From: Isoetes taiwanensis
Lineage: Eukaryota; Streptophyta; Lycopodiopsida; Isoetales; Isoetaceae
DNA: 64,000 nucleotides
NCBI GenBank assembly: GCA_021234155.1
Contig: JAJEKV010000093.1
Location: 2,936,043-3,000,042, forward strand
Reading direction: 5' to 3'
Position 1 is the stretch's first letter. Each line of letters starts with the position of its first letter. A model generated the notes under the pieces. The model saw only the letters and a list, made by a program, of their open reading frames with translations. It did no database searches and was not told the origin of the DNA. A program made the translations under genes and the position numbers. Positions 12,204-21,924 of the stretch are shown one piece after another.

Positions 12204-12525
12204 TCATGACCATCTGGAGGAAAACCACAATGTCTCAAAATCATCATGCTCATACCTTGCTGAAAGAACCTTAAGTACAAAGGAGGAAGCTACCATGAGA
12301 AAGAACAGATTTTCCTTCCAGAAGACACTTATGAATTTAGCTGTTGGAGATGATTTCTTTTGGCATCCCGTGCAATATAAATATTTTCTTTGCAAAAAGC
12401 AAGGCTGTATCTATGGTTCGAGATCGCAAGAAGTGAGCCATCTTTGATAGCTTGTCGACGACAACCATTAAGGCGTCATGGCCCCTTGCTCTTCTTGGGA
12501 GTCTTGTTATAAAATCTATGCCCAC
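12204..12525 (-). pseudogene. Ty3/gypsy integrase core, truncated
   Basis: 'MGIDFITRLPR' carries the first catalytic Asp of the DDE core, followed by 'GHDALMVVVDKLSKMAHFLR' and 'FILHGMPKEIISNS', where the second catalytic Asp ('SDRD') should follow but the text reads Ser-Asn-Ser. A second frame then shows 'KFISVFWKENLF', the 'F.S.FWK.LF' block, and the similarity ends near 12,170. Confidence 0.9.
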
Positions 12526-12560
12526 AATCTCCTATTTAACATTTGGCACTGCCAAGGGTT

Positions 12561-12773
12561 CTAAGGTTCCCGAAATTTGGAGTTGCTCCGCTTTTGTTTT
12601 CTGACATAATGACACTGTCGAATGTAGTTGGCGATGTCCTTCTTCATGCCAGGCCAAATGTAACAATGTCTTATCTTGTAGTAAGATTTCATGAACCCTG
12701 CGTGGCCAGCTATTGGGCTATTGTGACTATCATGAAGAATTAACTTCCTACTCCCAACGCCCCTGGGATGCAA
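12561..12773 (-). pseudogene. Ty3/gypsy integrase zinc-binding domain
   Basis: The stretch 'ILHDSHNSPIAGHAGFMKSY' and 'YIWPGMKKDIANYIRQC' is the HHCC zinc-binding module of Ty3 integrase: H..H pair, then a C-x2-C pair. Only the first Cys of the last pair is kept: 'CHYVRKQK' has Val where the second Cys belongs. The domain is therefore damaged by substitution as well as by the surrounding frameshifts. Confidence 0.85.
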
Positions 12774-12895
12774 AGTTTGTCCTTGTGATATAAAAGATTA
12801 CCTTCCTTTCTATATCTTTTATAGGTTTCTCTTTCTTTATCTGTTCTTGCTTCCTTGCAAAGGCTAGCCCATACTTCCTTGAATTCTTTGCTTGA

Positions 12896-13081
12896 TCAAG
12901 GCAAAACCTCTTCAATCTTTTTGATGAATTCACTAGACAAAGTGGAGATGACATTACAATGCAGTCGAGTCTCCAATAGTTGGCGAGAGAGTGCATCAGC
13001 AACCACTTTTAGTTTACTTGGCTTATAGACTATCTCGAAGTCATACTCTTCAAGGATTTCCATCCAGCGTCTTTGCCTCAA
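12896..13081 (-). pseudogene. Ty3/gypsy RNase H C-terminal segment
   Basis: Contains 'RQRRWMEILEEYDFEIVYKP' followed by 'SKLKVVADALSRQ', the well-known end of the Ty3 RNase H domain ('..Y.PGK.N.VADALSR'). The expected Gly-Lys-x-Asn is replaced by Ser-Lys-Leu-Lys. The frame closes shortly afterwards. Confidence 0.9.
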
Positions 13082-13135
13082 ATTGACAAGTGGTTGCGTA
13101 AAAATGTACTGGAGGCTTTGGTGGTCAGTGTCTAA

Positions 13136-13636
13136 CTAAAATTTCTTACCAGGCAAATAGTGCCTCCAAATATGAAGAGCTGTTATGACGGCTAGAAATT
13201 TCTGATCATGCATTGGATAACATTCGGCGTCATTCATCTTCTTAGAATCGTAGGCTACCACCCTTCCTACTTGCATGAGAACTCCACCTATTGCTAGCTT
13301 ACTTGCATTAGTTGCTACTAACTTATCCTTGATTGGATCTAATAGGATGAGCATTGGTGCTGTTGTCAAGGCTTTTTTTAGCTTTTGGAATGAAGTTTGA
13401 ACGTTTTCTAGCCAATGTGCTATCCAATTCTTTACTTTCTTATTCTTAGTGAGGTCCGACAAAGGGATTGCCCATTTACCAAAGTCCTCTACAAATTTTT
13501 GGTAGTAGCATGCTAAGCCAAGAAAGTTTCTCACTTCGAAGATGTTATTTGGTGCTGGCCAATCTTCTATGGCTTCAATTTTTGCTGGGTCGGTGGAGAT
13601 TCTCTCCGCTGTGACTACATGCCCCAAAAATTCCAT
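13136..13636 (-). pseudogene. Ty3/gypsy RT thumb and RNase H
   Basis: 166 codons open with 'MEFLGHVVTAERISTDPAKI', the RT thumb ('GHVVS..G..DP.KI..I..WP.P'), then 'VRNFLGLACYYQKFVEDF', a connection segment and the start of RNase H. In RNase H the first catalytic Asp of the usual 'DAS..A.GGVL' block is changed: 'VATNASKLAIGGVLMQ' has Asn where Asp is expected. It ends at 'HIWRHYLPGKKF', the standard 'ALK.WRHYL.G..F' block. Confidence 0.9.
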
Positions 13637-13783
13637 CCTATTTATTGCAAAGTGACATTTTCAACGATGTCGTCTTAGCTTTTTTAAGACTCTTCTCAAA
13701 TGTGTTCTTCCATAGGCTTGCTATAGATTAGAATGTCATCGAAAAATATGATGATAAACTCGTCCAAAAAGTCCCTGAAGATG

Positions 13784-14047
13784 TCATTCATCAAACGCAT
13801 AAATGTCACTGGGGCATTTGATAGACCAAAGGGCATGATTGTGAACTCGTAATCGCCCATACCGCGTTCTGAAGGTGGTCTTATGAATATTCTCCTTCTT
13901 GATTCTTATTTGATGGTAGCCGAACCTTAAATCAATTTTGGAAAAGAACTTTGCTCCTTGGAGCTGGTCCATTAAATCATCCGCTCTTGGCAATGCATAT
14001 TTGTTCTTTCGCATTTGCTTGTTGAGCTGATGATAGTCAATGCACAT
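13784..14047 (-). pseudogene. Ty3/gypsy reverse transcriptase, N-terminal part
   Basis: An open stretch of 87 codons begins '[11 protein letters not shown]' and contains '[22 protein letters not shown]' split over the usual RT blocks, then '[17 protein letters not shown]'. These are the palm/finger motifs of Ty3 RT just upstream of the catalytic YxDD, including the first catalytic Asp in 'FSKIDL'. The frame breaks before the YxDD region; '[19 protein letters not shown]'-like coding remains can be sensed in another frame near 13,735-13,780. Confidence 0.85.
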
Positions 14048-14079
14048 CCTTAGACTTCTGTGATTCTCTCAACTCTTGA

Positions 14080-17000
14080 AAGGTGACAAAAACACATACT
14101 TTCCAAATCAATATAAGAGTTAGTCGTGCTTCTTCAGTTCATAGGACCATGCATATTGTAAAGGAAAAGAGAGCATATTGTAAGAAAAGAAGAATAATCA
14201 TAGACATGCTATCTATGAGAGAATACCATTTAGATCTGACCAGTAGAAACAATGCCGACATTCCCTTGGCCCGTGAAGATCACTTGCCTTCCATTCGGTG
14301 ATAAAATCTGTCGAGAATGTAAGGTGAATTCTTTGGAATGTAGGAGTAGATTTTCCAGTTAGAGAAAAAGATCATAGAATGCAAGGTAATCACGATGCAC
14401 TTGAGATATCCGCAGAAAATTTTGAACAACAAAGAGAGCTCCGATTCAAGGAAAGAAGATAACACACATGGCGATGCTTAGTTGGACGTCGTATCTGAAT
14501 AGAAGGCAAGTGATTTTTACTCCAATAATACTAAATGGGTGCCTCCCAATGCTAGTTGCATCGATACCCTCCAATTCATAGAATATTCCATGAGATATGC
14601 CATTTCTAGAAGCGACCGTGAGGCCAAAATGAAGATGGGTCAAATCCCATTTTCCACATCGGAGCACATGTGATCGTGATTTATAATACAAGCTGAAATC
14701 TGAGCCAGTAGATCTGCCATTACTTGAAGAAGAACCGGTCCGCGTGAAGCATAACAAATAGAAGGGTGAGAAGAAGCCACCTTACACCAGCTGATATAGT
14801 CGCGGCTTCTAACAGAGAATGAAATGGGTCCTCATTTTGCCGGACATTTAAATATCTCACGAGGTATCTTGTCGCTAGCCACAGTAAAGCTCTTGGTCCT
14901 GTAATGTTTTTACATGCTACCATGGTCGAGGAAGTAGTGGTTACGCACCTTACACCTTGATATAGAGACACAAAAGAGCAACATAAAGCCAGTACTATAT
15001 TTGGAAAGAATTGTTTGAAATGTACATACAAAAACACTTCAACTTCGAGAGAACATGATTGGAATGCAAAATGAAAATATGACTTAGAGCGATCAAAACA
15101 TCGTTGTCATGAACAACAACCTCTTGCTTGAAAATAGAAAACACAAGAGCAAAACAAGATGAAGCATAGAAATTTGAACCCCGCGAAATAATCGATTGCG
15201 AATCACCGAAGCGTCTGGAGCACGCTATCCATACAAATGAAAAATGGGAGCCGCAACTACATAACAACAATAAGTAGCTTGTAATGAGCGAAGAAATCCA
15301 ACTTGTTTGCTGTTGCTCTCCACCACATCTCACCATCACACACACGGCTTCTAAAATGACCACTTAGTGCTCTAAAGAACTTCACTTCATGGATGACACC
15401 CAACCCCTTCGAGGTACCTGTACGCCCATTCTTGCCTTTCCTACACCTATTCCGTTGGTCAGAGGCATCTCCTCTTCTAGGCCCTCTTTCCTCATCTAGA
15501 CCCAAAAGCTTCTAGAAATAATCCTAAAAAAAAACCTAAACCATGCAAATACCAGATCACATTTAATGACATCAGCAAAATACGGCTTAGGCATATGAAT
15601 ACCCCTCTAAACCATGACAAATCATATATAATACTCTGGCTTTTCAACAATGGCAGAAGATAATGAACCTTACATATGGTAATGAGTGATACAATCAAGG
15701 CTTCGTAATATAAAACTCATTGCAGAAACTTGAAGGAACAAAAGTAAATGAAAATCAAGTTGACCTTCCTAAAAGAGATGAATTTGAAAATTTGAAGGGA
15801 AAATAAATGAAATGAAGTTTCAAACATTTGTTATAATTTGTTCTATGGCAAGCATTGCCTGTCCGCAGGTGGATTTGGGGTTTTCAATCTATCTACTTTG
15901 GGGTTTGCTCATTTGTTCAGTTTATAATTTCTTCACGACACATGATGAGCTCCAAGGATGCATATTCAAAAAATTAAAAGGCTGAAGTACAGGCTTTGTT
16001 AGTCACGATGAGAAGTCCAAGAAGGATTAGCTACATAAAATTGAGAAACTATCTGCAGTTCAAATGTTGATTAAATTTTTAAAGCAAAGATTAATCAAGC
16101 CTCCATCCACCTAGAGCCAAAGAAAGATGGGCATTCAGAATGCTAGAAAAACTTCCCGGTAGGCATGTGGAAGAAACAAGGTCTTCGCGCCGCGGTTGCC
16201 CTCCATGGCCGAGGTGAAGTGAAGCCCAAATCATAGTTCAAAGTTTTTGACAATCAATTCAAACATCTATAGATTTTTCATGATAAAAATGTCTGCAACG
16301 GCCGCCATTATGGCATTATCAAATTACCGTGTCCAGAGTGGAATGCTTATGGCAGAGCATCGATGAATGTGATATTACGAAGCAGAATATGCGTTTGAAT
16401 GCATTACTAAGATATCATGCACATGGGTCCCATTTAGCGTATTTGGACAATATAAGCCCTTGACGATTAATGCAGAAAGGCCGTTACCCTCTAGTTTTTC
16501 CACATTCAGGATAAATCAATGCTATTGTCTCGTGCCAATGATGCCTTTGAAAGAAACGCAGGATACCACTTCTCATGAAATGCAATTCTGAGACTTAGCT
16601 CTCACTTTGGTCACAAAATTACTTGAACTCAATAGATTCCGGCTGCCCAGTTAAGATACTCTCATGGCAATGGATGTGTTCGTCTCCCCTCTGCTCTAGA
16701 AAATTCATGAAGACTTTTACTTGAAATAGAACAGTTAGATGCTATCACCCAAAATATTCTATTAAGCTTTATATGTACTCTCCAAAATCTAATGAAACCT
16801 TTTTACTTGTCCCGAGTCATTTCGGTACGTGTACAATACGCTACTCAAAAGCGTTACGTAAATATTTGATCCTCTATTTGATTGCATCTGGGTGACATGG
16901 ACCATCATTATTATAGCGAAGATATGATAATTAGCGACCGATGTAAAAAATCAATATGTTCACAATGTCCTTTGCGGCCTCGCCAAATGCACTTTTGAAC

Positions 17001-17110
17001 TTTATCGCATGCAAGTGTTGCAGTAACTATAAAGATTGCTTAATGTACACAAATGCTTTACAGGAATGAAACATGAGCACTACATTACCAACAGCTAGTA
17101 CACATGCTCT
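14080..17110. other. Intergenic stretch without recognisable genes
   Basis: Several open stretches of 60-120 codons lie on the minus strand between 14,280 and 15,500. The longest are 14,995-15,363 and 15,257-15,505, which opens 'MGLDEERGPRRGDASDQRNR', but none resembles a known family to me and none has a clear splice or start context. 15,500-17,110 is AT-rich with no coherent frame. Confidence 0.4.
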
Positions 17111-17114
17111 TGTA

Positions 17115-17192
17115 GATAAGATTGCATCACCTCTAGTAGCTGGTATGTATATAGATAAAATTGGATCACCTCTAGTAGCTGGTATGTATATA
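17115..17192 (-). repeat. 39 bp tandem duplication (13-codon unit)
   Basis: Two adjacent 39 bp units (17,115-17,153 and 17,154-17,192) differ at two positions. The unit length is a multiple of three. On the minus strand an open frame (17,027-17,233) reads it as two 13-residue repeats, 'YIPATRGDPILSI' and 'YIPATRGDAILST'. The frame is only 68 codons long and I do not regard it as an established gene. Confidence 0.8.
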
Positions 17193-17239
17193 GCTGGTGG
17201 TGTGTGTGCATATGCTCCGTCTTCAATGAGCATTAACTA

Positions 17240-18470
17240 AAACCCACGACCATATGTATCAATTGGTATTTAATATCTTCACGATGAACCCCTGCAATAC
17301 AGTTTAAAGAAATATGAAATTAAGAGATTGCTCATATAAGAGATAGTTCAACATATTTGAGAACTTGAATTGTAAGGATGTGTGGTGTTATCCAAAATTA
17401 AAATAAAAACCTTGAAATCAATGCCTTGAAACAAGTGCTGTAATTCGACGTCTACCCACATCAAAAATTAATATGCATGTGACATTTTAATTCCAAAATT
17501 ACCCTCTTTGATTCACTAAAAGCGGATGTTCACGAAATGGTTTCCCAAGGATAATTAAATTTACCTCCACTAGATTCATGCCTTGTAAAGATTAGGATGG
17601 GTACGCATCATGATGTGAAAAATTTTGCTAAAATGCTTGTTGCCTCTTACGCCCATAGATACATGTACCACACATAAATATGATGTTTGCATGTGATTGA
17701 TGTAAGGACCCGATACTAATGTGTTTATTCAATCTCATTTTCAAAAATCAACAAATGCGGTTGCCGGGGAGGCTAAAAAAAACAGGGGATCTGAGGGATG
17801 TAGTCGAGGAGGACATGAGGGATTTAGGAATTAGAACAACATGATCGGTGACTGTGAAACTCAGGAGAGCCGGGGCACTAGTGACAACAAAACCAATCTT
17901 TTTCTGTTTGCTTTGCCTTGGTCCATGAGCGATTGGGTAAAAAGTAAAATGGCAAAAAGCTCCTTGCCATGGGAGATTCGCGACAACGAGCAACCCAGGG
18001 TATATGCATCAAAAATCCGCGACATTCTATTCTAAACCTAGTCACGAAATAAAGAATATCCCATCCTAGACATGACCCAAATTTGACCGCTTTCAAAGAC
18101 CAAATTGACCGTAGAGATTCCCAAAACAATTGTTCCTGTGAGCGAGGTTAAACCATAAGCTACTAGTCTTTGTAATCTTCATGCTCGGATCATTTGAACA
18201 TCAATGGCGAGTGTTAGGAATAAAGTGTTGAACATATGGCACAAAAAGTGGAACTTCTTGTTTAGCAATTCACGAAAGTTAGACACTCTATCAACCCTTC
18301 TATGTCGGTACGTTGAAGCTTAGAGGCACTTCTTCAAATGGCACATAATTTACAACAAAGTTGGTGGTAGATCATGTGCTTTTCTTGTGTGGCCCTTCGG
18401 CTATGATCTAGAATAAAAACTATTTATAATAATATGGGTGTACAATCTGTATTTTTAATCGGTATCCAGT
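17240..18470. other. Intergenic stretch, no supported gene
   Basis: AT-rich sequence. Minus-strand open stretches at 17,748-17,993 and 17,878-18,129 overlap a plus-strand one at 17,841-18,035. None resembles a known family and they mutually exclude each other. Confidence 0.35.
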
Positions 18471-18477
18471 AAAATTT

Positions 18478-18756
18478 TTGCTTAGTTTGGATTCAGGTCA
18501 CTCCTTTGGCCACAAATGTCTTGCTTCATTTGCTCCGGACAAAAGTATTAGATCTTCACTTTATGGTTCAAAAGCAAATAAAGCGATGAACTCACTTAGT
18601 ACAACAGTTAAGTCTGCAGCTGACACTCAAGATCGACCTATCTGGCGAGGAGACATTGTATATGTTAAGTTTTACGAACCAAAACATCGCGAAAAAAGGA
18701 AAACCATTCAGGTCCTCAAAATCAAAGAATATGCCTTTTCTTGCCGCGGGTATTAG
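18478..18756 (+). CDS. Possible orphan exon or small ORF, unidentified
   Basis: 92 codons starting 'MLSLDSGHSFGHK' and containing 'IWRGDIVYVKFYEPKHREKR'. The frame is preceded by a pyrimidine-poor but AG-ending sequence ('cggtatccag', ending near 18,466), so an exon starting there is possible. The composition looks more protein-like (mixed, Lys/Arg-rich C-terminus) than surrounding frames. I recognise no domain and see no neighbouring exon. Confidence 0.2.
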   Translation: MLSLDSGHSFGHKCLASFAPDKSIRSSLYGSKANKAMNSLSTTVKSAADTQDRPIWRGDIVYVKFYEPKHREKRKTIQVLKIKEYAFSCRGY

Positions 18757-18759
18757 CAA

Positions 18760-20170
18760 CTCGCCCGCATAGCTCGCATTTTTACGTTAGCATTATAGTA
18801 GACAAAAGATGGAGTGAAAAGGAAAGGGAATGGAAGCCCCTTAAAAATGATGAGCATTTTACCAAACCAGAGACTTCCTAGCACTATGATATAATCTTAA
18901 CTACTCTTTTAGCAATAAAAATCTATAGAACTTTAGAAATCATAAATATGCGGCTCATGAATGACAGGAAGCTGCCTTTGGATGTTATGGGTGGAATGGG
19001 AAAAGTGTAAATCGTGCGGTATGGACTAAAACAATTGATATAAGTACATGATCCCATTTCAAGCTATTTTGCTCCTTGCTTTCATTAACTTGCAACCAAC
19101 AAATTAGAGAAATATTAGACCAAGACTTGGCATGCAATGAAATAGACGTACAAATCTATGACATTTTCCAATTGAATAGATGGCATATCTATCGATAAAA
19201 ATGGTAGAAAAGTATTTTTAAAGAGGAAAGCTTGGACTAACCTCACGTGCTTATAGTCAGATATTCATCCATGCCTCTGAAGCTTGTACCTTTCAACAAC
19301 TTGTATGGTTTTTTGCCAGACAAGAAGACCCGACCACTCAATGAGAATATGGATACCTCTCAAACCAGTCTTATTCAACTCATGTTGAAAAATTTTTCCT
19401 GCCTTAACACGAACATAGAAACATCACTGGCTTTTTCGCAATCTTCATAGTAAGTCTCTCACGGATGCTTAGGGATAGCTTATGCATTTAAAAGTCTATG
19501 ATATCCATTTATGTTGCCCTGAGATAATCAATCAATGCAAAACATAAGAATCAACAGGAGATCTCAAGATGTTGATCGATTCTTACCTTGACTCTTATGC
19601 TCCATCCCTAGTGGTTATCCTGTCCTGTTATTACCTTTGTTATGTCCAGATATTCTATTATTAGCTTTGCCATGTCTAGACCCTTCTACATAATCGGATC
19701 ATAAAATGCAGTCTTTATATCTTTGTTTTTAAACAAACAGCACAGCGAAAAGCTTATCATCTTGGTGTCATTAGTATACAGGATGTAATAAAATCAACAT
19801 AAAATATCATCACTAAGCGGCTTCTCGGGTTTCAGACATAACATGAATGCACAAGCATGTAGGCGTTGCCAAGACCTCCTCACCTTCATCTTGAAGCTCG
19901 TATTTTCATCGGGTACCATAGCACAATCATTTACGGCATTTCTTTGTTTTGTGCATCAAACTCAAGCGTTATAGTAAAATAAGCGCTTATGCTCTTGGAA
20001 GCTTGAGAGGAAATGCTTGGAAGAAGAGAAGGGTCGAAATTTGCATACCATAGCCATGCTTGAAGGAATGGGTTTGGATAATGAAAGTTCTGAAGCGTGA
20101 CCAATTTGGGTGATCCTGACATGCTGGGCATATGCCCGGTATACTCTAGATATGCTTACATACCCATATA
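18760..20170. other. Intergenic stretch, nothing recognised
   Basis: AT-rich, with short overlapping open frames only (for example 19,247-19,450 plus and 19,931-20,131 minus). No repeats, tRNA-like or splice-consistent structure seen. Confidence 0.4.
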
Positions 20171-20176
20171 AGCGAG

Positions 20177-20198
20177 GGTTGCCCCTTAGGGGGCAACC
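20177..20198. other. Perfect 9 bp hairpin with 4-base loop
   Basis: ggttgcccc - ttag - ggggcaacc is a perfect inverted repeat, GC-rich in an AT-rich setting. It resembles a strong RNA hairpin or a tiny palindrome. There is no adjacent gene whose end it would mark and no U-tract, so a terminator role has no support. Confidence 0.7.
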
Positions 20199-20596
20199 AA
20201 AAATTCTGGCGGGGCATAGATAGCGAGTTTGCCCAAATCCATTACATTGGCTCTACAATTCCTAGTCGATCACCCGAAAGTCCGCGCTTTTTTGGGTTTC
20301 GGATCTAGCAGCGCGCTATCGCCATACAACCACCGTTTATGCTCTGCTTCTTGTAGATTATTTTAGATCCTCTTTGATGGAGAACAATTGCGGCAAAGAT
20401 TATTGGCAAATTCGCTTATGAACAAATGTACCGAGACCACGCCCAAAGCACCATGGGTTTAACTTTGCAAACCTTACCACCAATTTAAAAAACAAACAAG
20501 CTGCATATTTATCTTATGAAATTGAGTATAGAGCTCTTCAAATTGGTGTCCCAAAGATGCACAAAGGCCCGGTAGCTAATTCTTGTATTTTTGATA

Positions 20597-21057
20597 GATA
20601 TAATGGGAGAAAAGCGTGAAATACCCTTATGTTTTACTTCAAAATTGACAAAATGCCCCCTAATAGTTTTGGGGGTATTTTTATGGAAATGATCATAACT
20701 TTTTGTGATGATGATCCAAATGGGAATGAGTCTTTCCAGAGATCTTGTAAGGAGGGATGAGATCTTTCCATCAGGTACTTTTATATAAATCGAGGTCTTA
20801 AATCACAAGTTGTAATTTTTATGCAAGAAAATTGTGAAATTTAGGAGGATTCACGAGACTATAACTTGAGATTTTTGAATCCAGATTGAGGGAGATCTTA
20901 ACTTTTATGGAAAGATCTCATCTCTTTACTACAATATATCTGAAAAACATTCTGTTTGGATTAGCTCAAAAGTTACGATCATTTCCATAAAGATACCTAA
21001 AAACTAGAGACCATTCTATCAATTTTGCTATAAAAATGGCCAGGATTTTCCTATATC
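20597..21057. mobile_element. Foldback/MITE-like inverted-repeat element
   Basis: The two halves are diverged reverse complements of each other, meeting near 20,830. Landmarks are 'tttttatggaaatgatcataac' (about 20,680-20,700) against its mirror 'gttacgatcatttccataaaga' (about 20,971-20,993), 'gatgagatctttccat' (about 20,757-20,772) against 'ggaaagatctcatctc' (about 20,909-20,924), and outer ends 'gatata' against 'tatatc'. No coding capacity. Arms of ~220 bp with an almost absent loop are typical of foldback elements or MITEs. I could not define target-site duplications with confidence. Confidence 0.75.
20651..20684. other. Small hairpin inside left arm of foldback element
   Basis: 'aaaatgcccc' followed by a short A/T-rich loop and 'gggggtatttt' pair imperfectly (stem about 10 bp). 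It is part of the left arm and has no counterpart of the same quality in the right arm. Confidence 0.5.
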
Positions 21058-21536
21058 AATACATGGAAACTTTAGCCATTTACAGTGACCAAGAGCCCTT
21101 GACAACGTAAGCCTGTAACTTACAAAGGACTTGCTTTTATAAATCGTCTAAATCAGCAACATCATCAATAGGCTGGTTGCTGCATAAATAGATTAAGTGT
21201 TTTTTTAATCAAATTCTTTACACAGAATATATTAACTTTTGGTGCTTAGCCACCAAAATGCTGGCAGGTGAGGTTTTATTCTATCACCAGCTTGTCGAAT
21301 GTAGCTTGCCTTCATAGCTTTTTATTGACCAACTGAAGTCCATCAATTTCTAAGGTCTGCTTGATCTTAGTCTTTAGCAAAGTTGTTTTTGATGGTACCA
21401 AGAGAAGGAAACATGAAGCTGCACTGGCACTAGCGCCAAATAAAAGTTAGAGAGTTAGAGAATAAATTCCCAAAATAAGTAAGCCTCAATATCTGGCCGC
21501 AATATGAACCACTTTAAAGGCAATTTATTTCAAAAG

Positions 21537-21909
21537 GCTGCTCACTCTCTGTCATGCTGCCCTGTTATCATCTTATTTTCTGCCCTCCATGGCTTTGAGA
21601 GCTCTTACATTATTGTACACAATGCCAACAGCATATCACTTTCTGTCACAAATTAAAATATGTCTTCCTTATCTTCATGTGAGACTAGCAGTTCCAGCTT
21701 AGGAAGCATTACAGCTGCTCACTCTCTGTCATGCTGCCCTGTTATCATCTTATTTTCTGCCCTCCATGGCTTTGAGAGCTCTTACATTATTGTACACAAT
21801 GCCAACAGCATATCACTTTCTGTCACAAATTAAAATATGTCTTCCTTCCCTGCATAGCCTTTACAAATCTTCATGTGAGACAGCAGTTCCAGCTTAGGAA
21901 GCATTACAT
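21537..21909 (-). repeat. ~180 bp tandem duplication downstream of the PPR gene
   Basis: The block beginning 'ctgctcactctctgtcatgc' at 21,537 recurs at 21,714 with almost no change over its first ~133 bp. The second copy has about 19 extra bases ('ccctgcatagcctttacaa') before the shared 'tcttcatgtgagac..agcagttccag' tail. It lies immediately beyond the C-terminal end of the minus-strand PPR gene, so it probably represents that gene's 3' flank or 3' UTR. Confidence 0.9.
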
Positions 21910-21924
21910 CTTGTTCTCCGTTCC

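Larger units (their letters stand above)
12170..14078 (-). mobile_element. Decayed Ty3/gypsy pol fragment
   Basis: Reading leftward on the minus strand, the pieces follow standard Ty3/gypsy order: reverse transcriptase, RNase H, integrase zinc-binding domain and integrase core. The fragment starts abruptly at the RT motif (about 14,078) and fades after the integrase core, so gag, protease, both LTRs and the integrase C-terminus are missing or unrecognisable. Frameshifts split every domain. It is a dead copy, of a lineage different from the element at 56-64 kb judging by the motif wording (for example 'YHQLN' and 'GYHQIRI'). Confidence 0.9.
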
